Shown one piece after another: positions 14,569-18,335 of a stretch of 18,335 nt of DNA (position 1 is the first letter of the stretch; every line of letters begins with the position of its first letter). This stretch comes from CAZLMW01 sp964560875. Its GTDB lineage: Bacteria; Myxococcota_A; UBA9042. The position numbers and the translations under genes are program-made. The notes under the pieces are model-generated. The model ran no database searches, was not told where the DNA came from, and was given only the letters and a program-made list of their open reading frames with translations. Where the stretch lies: positions 1 to 18,335 of the forward strand of contig CAZLMW010000149.1 of NCBI GenBank assembly GCA_964560875.1. The letters run 5' to 3'.

Positions 14569-15687
14569 TCAGTCCGTGTCAGGTTGCCCGCCCGCGCGCC
14601 CGCCGCCAAGCACACCCACGATGACGCCGTCGTCGACGACAACCACCCGCATGCCGCGCTTGACCAGCGCCATCGCGCCAAGGTCCATCTTGTCGGCCGA
14701 AACCACCGCGACGTTGGCGGCGCCGCCCGGTCCGTTGATGGCTTCGATCCAGCGTGGGTCGGACGTGTCGACGTCGGCGGCGATCGGTGTCACCGCCTCG
14801 GGGCCCAGGCGCAGGACAGCTTCTTCAGTCGCCGCCTGCAGCCTGTCGATGGGCACGGAATCGACCGACAACCCCCAAGCCTCACCGTCGATCCCTCCAC
14901 CCGCGTCGAGCCATCGCGTCGTCCGCCCGCTGTCTTTGAGAGGAAGCCGCGCCCCTGCCAGCTCGGATGGCGTGAACAGCTCGGGCCCCACGATGAGCTC
15001 GAGGCTGGTGGACGCGAGCCCGAAGCCCGTCAGCTGCTTGCGGAAGTGGTGGGCGACGAGGCTGCCCCATGGATCGTAGTCGACGAGCCCGATGAGGTGG
15101 ATGTGGGCGTCCACGCCAAGCGCCGTTGTCGCGAGGTGTTCGCGCAGGTGGCGGACGGTGAACTCGCTGGTGCATGCGCTCGGTAGCCCGCCGAGGGCCA
15201 GGAAGCTGACTCCGAGGCGCTTGTGCAGGCGCAGGAGGAGGCGGAGCTGGCCGGCCTTTTCGGCGAACACGATGACGTGTGGTCGGAGTAGCCCGATGCC
15301 GCGGTTGCGCCAGTTTTCGTCGGTGAAGCCGAAGTCCGCGTAGGAGAGCAGTTGGCGGCCGTGGACGAGGCTGGCAAGCGCCTCGCTGACGGTGCGGTCG
15401 GGGTCGGTGTTTGGGCGGTGTTGTTCGGGGACGCGCAGGAGGACCGGTTTGACCCACGCGTACCAGAAGCTGCGGATGTTGCCTTGGATCGGTGGGGCTG
15501 TGCCGGCGCGGATTTGTTGCCAGGCCTGGTAGGCGAGGTTGCGGACCAGGCGGGTTACTACCAGGCGGCCGCTTGCCGCGCTGCCGAAGTGGGCGAGGAG
15601 CTCGGTGGCGGACATGGAGCGTATGTCGCGGGGGTAGTGGCGGATTCCTGAGGCAGCGAGCCATTGCGAGCGGGTTTTGGGGTTCAT
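14569..15687 (-). CDS. Orphan topoisomerase VI subunit A / Spo11-like Toprim protein
   Basis: The protein has 372 residues from the ATG at 15687. A longer frame back to 15870 is possible but overlaps the end of the helicase gene and looks non-coding. Order of parts: an N-terminal helical region; a winged-helix part with IRSFWYAWVKPVL, where Y76 is in the place of the DNA-cleaving tyrosine of Topo VI-A/Spo11; a stretch like the conserved segment after it (VSEALASLVHGRQLLSYADFG); then a Toprim fold with E143 (VIVFAEKAGQL), LALGGLPS, and D203-Y-D205-P-W-G (LIGLVDYDPWGSL), the metal-binding DxD. WGLSVDSVPIDRL near 271 resembles the late conserved strand of the A subunit. Enzymes of this type cut double-stranded DNA via the tyrosine, normally with an ATPase B subunit. 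No B subunit is visible, as in the orphan 'mini-A' group from mobile elements. A JetD-like Toprim protein is an alternative. I am confident of the Toprim/Topo VI-A relation, less so of activity. Confidence 0.72.
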   Translation of the reverse strand: MNPKTRSQWLAASGIRHYPRDIRSMSATELLAHFGSAASGRLVVTRLVRNLAYQAWQQIRAGTAPPIQGNIRSFWYAWVKPVLLRVPEQHRPNTDPDRTVSEALASLVHGRQLLSYADFGFTDENWRNRGIGLLRPHVIVFAEKAGQLRLLLRLHKRLGVSFLALGGLPSACTSEFTVRHLREHLATTALGVDAHIHLIGLVDYDPWGSLVAHHFRKQLTGFGLASTSLELIVGPELFTPSELAGARLPLKDSGRTTRWLDAGGGIDGEAWGLSVDSVPIDRLQAATEEAVLRLGPEAVTPIAADVDTSDPRWIEAINGPGGAANVAVVSADKMDLGAMALVKRGMRVVVVDDGVIVGVLGGGRAGGQPDTD

Positions 15688-15694
15688 GCGGTGG

Positions 15695-15700
15695 AGGATA
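15695..15700 (-). promoter_or_regulatory. -10-like hexamer of the topoisomerase-like gene, probably leaderless
   Basis: TATCCT on the minus strand ends 7 nt before the ATG at 15687. No Shine-Dalgarno is present in between, so initiation at or near the start codon is likely. This would let the Toprim, HD and PcfJ genes be expressed separately from the helicase gene 119 nt upstream. No good -35 box is visible. Confidence 0.35.
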
Positions 15701-15806
15701 GCGGAATTTGTGTGGATGAGGGCGGTGAAATCGTAGGGGTACGGTTTTGAGTGGTGCGGTTTTGGTGTGTGGCCGGGCCTGCCACCCGCTCGACCATGCG
15801 CCTGTC

Positions 15807-18335
15807 CTAGCCTGCCACTGCCTTGGCCCGCTCGTAGAAAGCTGCGGGCATCGGTGTCCTGAGCCGCCACGTCAGAGCAATCGGTCTACTTCCCTCGTGC
15901 CGAACGTGGTCCGCGAGTCCCAGGCACACGAACGGAACCGCGACCCCCCGGCTGTCTTTGCCGACTTCGCGCACGCACAGCAGAACGTCCGTGTCGCCAT
16001 TGCCCTGGCTGACGTACCGACGACCGGTTGGCGACTGTGTGGACGTCGCGCTCTGAGATTCCCAGTGAAACAGGCGGTCGGAGATTGGGTAATCGCGGTA
16101 CTGCGTCGAAGGCGAGAAGTGGGCAGCCGACTTGTTGAGCGTGACGAAGAACACGTCCAGCTTGTTCACCGCGCTCCAGTGCACTCCCGTCTGGTGACTT
16201 GAGGGTTTCTCCGCGCGGAGGTCGCCTATCGCTGCACGGATTTCGTCGCGGGTGTAGCGCGCATGGACCCGCAGCGGAATAGGTTTGAGCAGCCCCAAGC
16301 TGTGGGTCACGTGTTTGGCGCGCTCACGCAGCACCACCAACAACGCGCGCAGTTCAGCCTTCACAGCGGGCTTGCTCCAGATGTCGTTCAGCGACGCCTG
16401 GAGTTGGCGCCATTCCTTTGTGTGGCCCCTAAGGCTGTAGTGCAGCATCGTCAGTTGACGCACCCGGCGGTCACCGGCGGTTTCGACGTTCGGGGCAACG
16501 TGAGCGGCGAGGCAATCCAAGTAGAAGTTGACCCTCTCCGGGTCGTCGATGTGCAGCAGAGTTTCGAACCGAGCCAGGAGCTTGGTGTCATCGACGGTTG
16601 GCGCTTTGTCGTACCCAGCGCGTCGACGCAGGTCGGCGAACGAGCGTTTCGATCGGTACAGATCCTCAGGTTCGAGTGCCGTTTTCTCGAGGAAGTCACT
16701 TAGCTCGGTCTGGGCGCCCAATCTGCGAAGCTCAGCCACCAGTTGTCGGACATTCGAGGGGACGGCGGCCCGAATGCTGTCGAGAACGATCTGCTGGGCG
16801 ACACTGTCAAGCTGGATGTGGCAGCCGGCTGGCAGGTGCGGAAATCCATTGGTCACGCCGTCGATGAGCTTCTTACGGCTTGTCCCCGTGAGAGCCCGGT
16901 ATTTGAGGTCGAAGCGAAAGCGCCGATTCTGAAGGCCGATGAAGTCCAACACGGTGCAACAGGGCTTGTCGTCGGCCAGGCGTAGGCCTCGCCCCAGCTG
17001 TTGCAAGAAAACCGTCGCGCTGTTCGTCGGTCGGAGCATGAGGAGCGTATCAACCGCCGGGACGTCGACGCCCTCGTTGTAGATGTCGACGGCGAACAGC
17101 ACGTTGAGCTCGCGGCGCTTGAGTTTCTTAAGCGCGAGGTCACGTTCTTCGTGGTCGGTGTAGCCCAACACTGCGGCTGACGGGATACCGGCCCGGTTGA
17201 ACTGCTCGGCCATGAAGCGAGCGTGGCGTTGTGTGACGCAGAATCCGATGGCCCGCATCGATCTGACATCGACGATCTTCTTCTTCAGTTGCTTCAGCAC
17301 GAGGTTCACGCGTGCGTGATCGCCCGTGTACAAGTTGTCGAGCTGGTCGACCGCGTACCGCCCGTTGCGCCAATCGACCGCTCGAAGGTCCGTGTTGTCG
17401 TGGACGCCGAAGTACTGGAACGGGCACAACAATTGCTGGTCGAGCGCGTCCCAGAGGCGCAATTCCACCGCCATGCGCCCGTCGAACCAGGCGAGTACAT
17501 CGATGCCGTCTGCACGCTCCGGTGTCGCTGTGAGCCCGAGCAGGTACTTCGGCTTGAGCCGCTCAAGCAGCTTTCGATACGTCGTGGCGCCGGCGTGGTG
17601 AAACTCGTCGATGATGACAACGTCGAAGTGGCGCTCCGAGATTTCGTCGAGCCGCGTCAGCGTCTGGATGGAACCGAAGACGTGCTGCCATCGCTTGGGC
17701 CGCTGGCCGGCGACGAGCATTTCACCAAATGTCCCGTCGCCCAGCACTTGGCGGAACGTGATCAGGCTCTGCTGGAGGATTTCCTTGCGGTGGGCGACAA
17801 AGAGCAGCGAAAGGTCGTCCTTGGCAGACAGCCGCTTGTAATCGAGCGCTGCCAGAACGGTCTTGCCGGTTCCGGTAGCGGCCACGACGAGGTTGCGGTA
17901 CCGGCCATGCAGCTCGCGCTCGGCTCGAAGACGCTCGAGCATCTCGCGCTGATATGGATACGGCCGGATATCGAACGCAACCAGCTTCGTTTCCGGCATG
18001 ATTTGCCGTTCACCTTTGATTTGGAGGTCGAAGCGTTCGGCATCATGAGCGCGCTCGTACGACTCGAAAAGCTGGGCCTCCCAGTACGACTCAAAGGTCG
18101 CGCGGAATTTCTCTAGCAGGTGCGGCGACTCGATTTGTGACAGCCGCACGTTCCACTCGAGCCCATCAAGCAGCGCCGACTTCGACATGTTGCTGCTGCC
18201 GATGTAGGCGGTTGAGAAGCCCGACTTGCGATGGAAGAGCCACGCTTTGGCGTGGAGGCGTGTCGTCTTGCTTTCGTAGGCAACCTTGATCTCGGCGCCA
18301 AGCGATTCGAGACGGTCAAGAGCCGCCCGTTCAGT
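15807..18335 (-). CDS. PLDc - SF2 helicase - DUF3427 protein (5' end outside window)
   Basis: The reading frame stays open from the stop at 15807 to the right edge, so the true start lies beyond the window; the Met at 18188 is internal. The first visible part is the end of a phospholipase D-like nuclease domain: LHAKAWLFHRKSGF then YIGSSN, the HxK...GSxN half-motif. The acidic residue of the classical HKD motif appears to be absent here, as I recall for this family. Then follow SF2 helicase motifs: YPYQREML (Q-like), AATGTGKT (motif I), IIDEFHH (motif II), LTATPER (motif III) and QQLGRGLRL (motif VI). The C-terminus (NKSAAHFSP, YRDYPISDRLFHWESQS, VLLCVREVGKD) is DUF3427. Such proteins are thought to translocate on nucleic acid and couple this to PLD-type cleavage; many lie in accessory or defence loci, but the reaction is not established. 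It is the first visible gene of the leftward cluster. Confidence 0.88.
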   Translation of the reverse strand, partial: TERAALDRLESLGAEIKVAYESKTTRLHAKAWLFHRKSGFSTAYIGSSNMSKSALLDGLEWNVRLSQIESPHLLEKFRATFESYWEAQLFESYERAHDAERFDLQIKGERQIMPETKLVAFDIRPYPYQREMLERLRAERELHGRYRNLVVAATGTGKTVLAALDYKRLSAKDDLSLLFVAHRKEILQQSLITFRQVLGDGTFGEMLVAGQRPKRWQHVFGSIQTLTRLDEISERHFDVVIIDEFHHAGATTYRKLLERLKPKYLLGLTATPERADGIDVLAWFDGRMAVELRLWDALDQQLLCPFQYFGVHDNTDLRAVDWRNGRYAVDQLDNLYTGDHARVNLVLKQLKKKIVDVRSMRAIGFCVTQRHARFMAEQFNRAGIPSAAVLGYTDHEERDLALKKLKRRELNVLFAVDIYNEGVDVPAVDTLLMLRPTNSATVFLQQLGRGLRLADDKPCCTVLDFIGLQNRRFRFDLKYRALTGTSRKKLIDGVTNGFPHLPAGCHIQLDSVAQQIVLDSIRAAVPSNVRQLVAELRRLGAQTELSDFLEKTALEPEDLYRSKRSFADLRRRAGYDKAPTVDDTKLLARFETLLHIDDPERVNFYLDCLAAHVAPNVETAGDRRVRQLTMLHYSLRGHTKEWRQLQASLNDIWSKPAVKAELRALLVVLRERAKHVTHSLGLLKPIPLRVHARYTRDEIRAAIGDLRAEKPSSHQTGVHWSAVNKLDVFFVTLNKSAAHFSPSTQYRDYPISDRLFHWESQSATSTQSPTGRRYVSQGNGDTDVLLCVREVGKDSRGVAVPFVCLGLADHVRHEGSRPIALTWRLRTPMPAAFYERAKAVAG

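Noticed and set aside
15688..15870. Longer N-terminus for the topoisomerase-like protein (start at 15870)
   Set aside because: It would overlap the helicase gene end by 64 nt. The added residues are low complexity and include the likely promoter, and ATG 15687 has a -10-like hexamer 7 nt upstream.
17223..18116. Open frame of 297 codons on the plus strand
   Set aside because: It is antisense to the helicase motifs; its translation shows no domain.

Overview
The window is GC-rich, densely coded bacterial DNA. It carries a long protein built from slime-mould-type cysteine repeats (CTDC/MopE-like), FHA proteins, a serine/threonine kinase fused to a STAND NTPase and WD40 repeats, and an FHA/AAA+ regulator. 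This mix is typical of Myxococcota in the broad sense (Polyangiales, Nannocystales, Bradymonadales-like lineages). The assignment is an inference from gene content. I saw no tRNA, rRNA, CRISPR array or insertion sequence.

Left part (1-12533). A secreted matrixin-type zinc protease runs leftward off the window edge (1-833). A roughly 270-bp divergent spacer separates it from a rightward block: an FHA-AAA+ regulator (1102-2967), a 316-bp non-coding region packed with palindromes, a 1194-residue cysteine-rich lipoprotein (3284-6868), a small FHA protein (6859-7509) and a 1675-residue kinase-nSTAND-transmembrane-WD40 protein (7506-12533). The last three genes overlap end to start (10 nt, then 4 nt) and almost certainly form one operon. 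The block looks like a phospho-signalling cassette. I infer that a membrane kinase with an extracytoplasmic propeller senses something, perhaps linked to the lipoprotein, that FHA proteins read phosphothreonine, and that the AAA+ regulator acts on the palindrome-rich promoter.

Right part (12594-18335). Four leftward genes follow one another with gaps of 119, 48 and 76 nt. They encode a PLDc-SF2 helicase-DUF3427 protein (5' end outside the window), an orphan topoisomerase VI subunit A/Spo11-like Toprim protein, a stand-alone HD hydrolase of the RelA/SpoT-hydrolase type, and a PcfJ-like protein. The set combines nucleic-acid processing, nucleotide hydrolysis and a conjugation/phage-associated family, and it could be a defence or mobile-element module. 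That is inference: I recognise the families but not the combination as a named system.

At least two genes (protease and topoisomerase-like) have a -10-like hexamer exactly 7 nt before the start codon and no Shine-Dalgarno, which points to leaderless transcripts.
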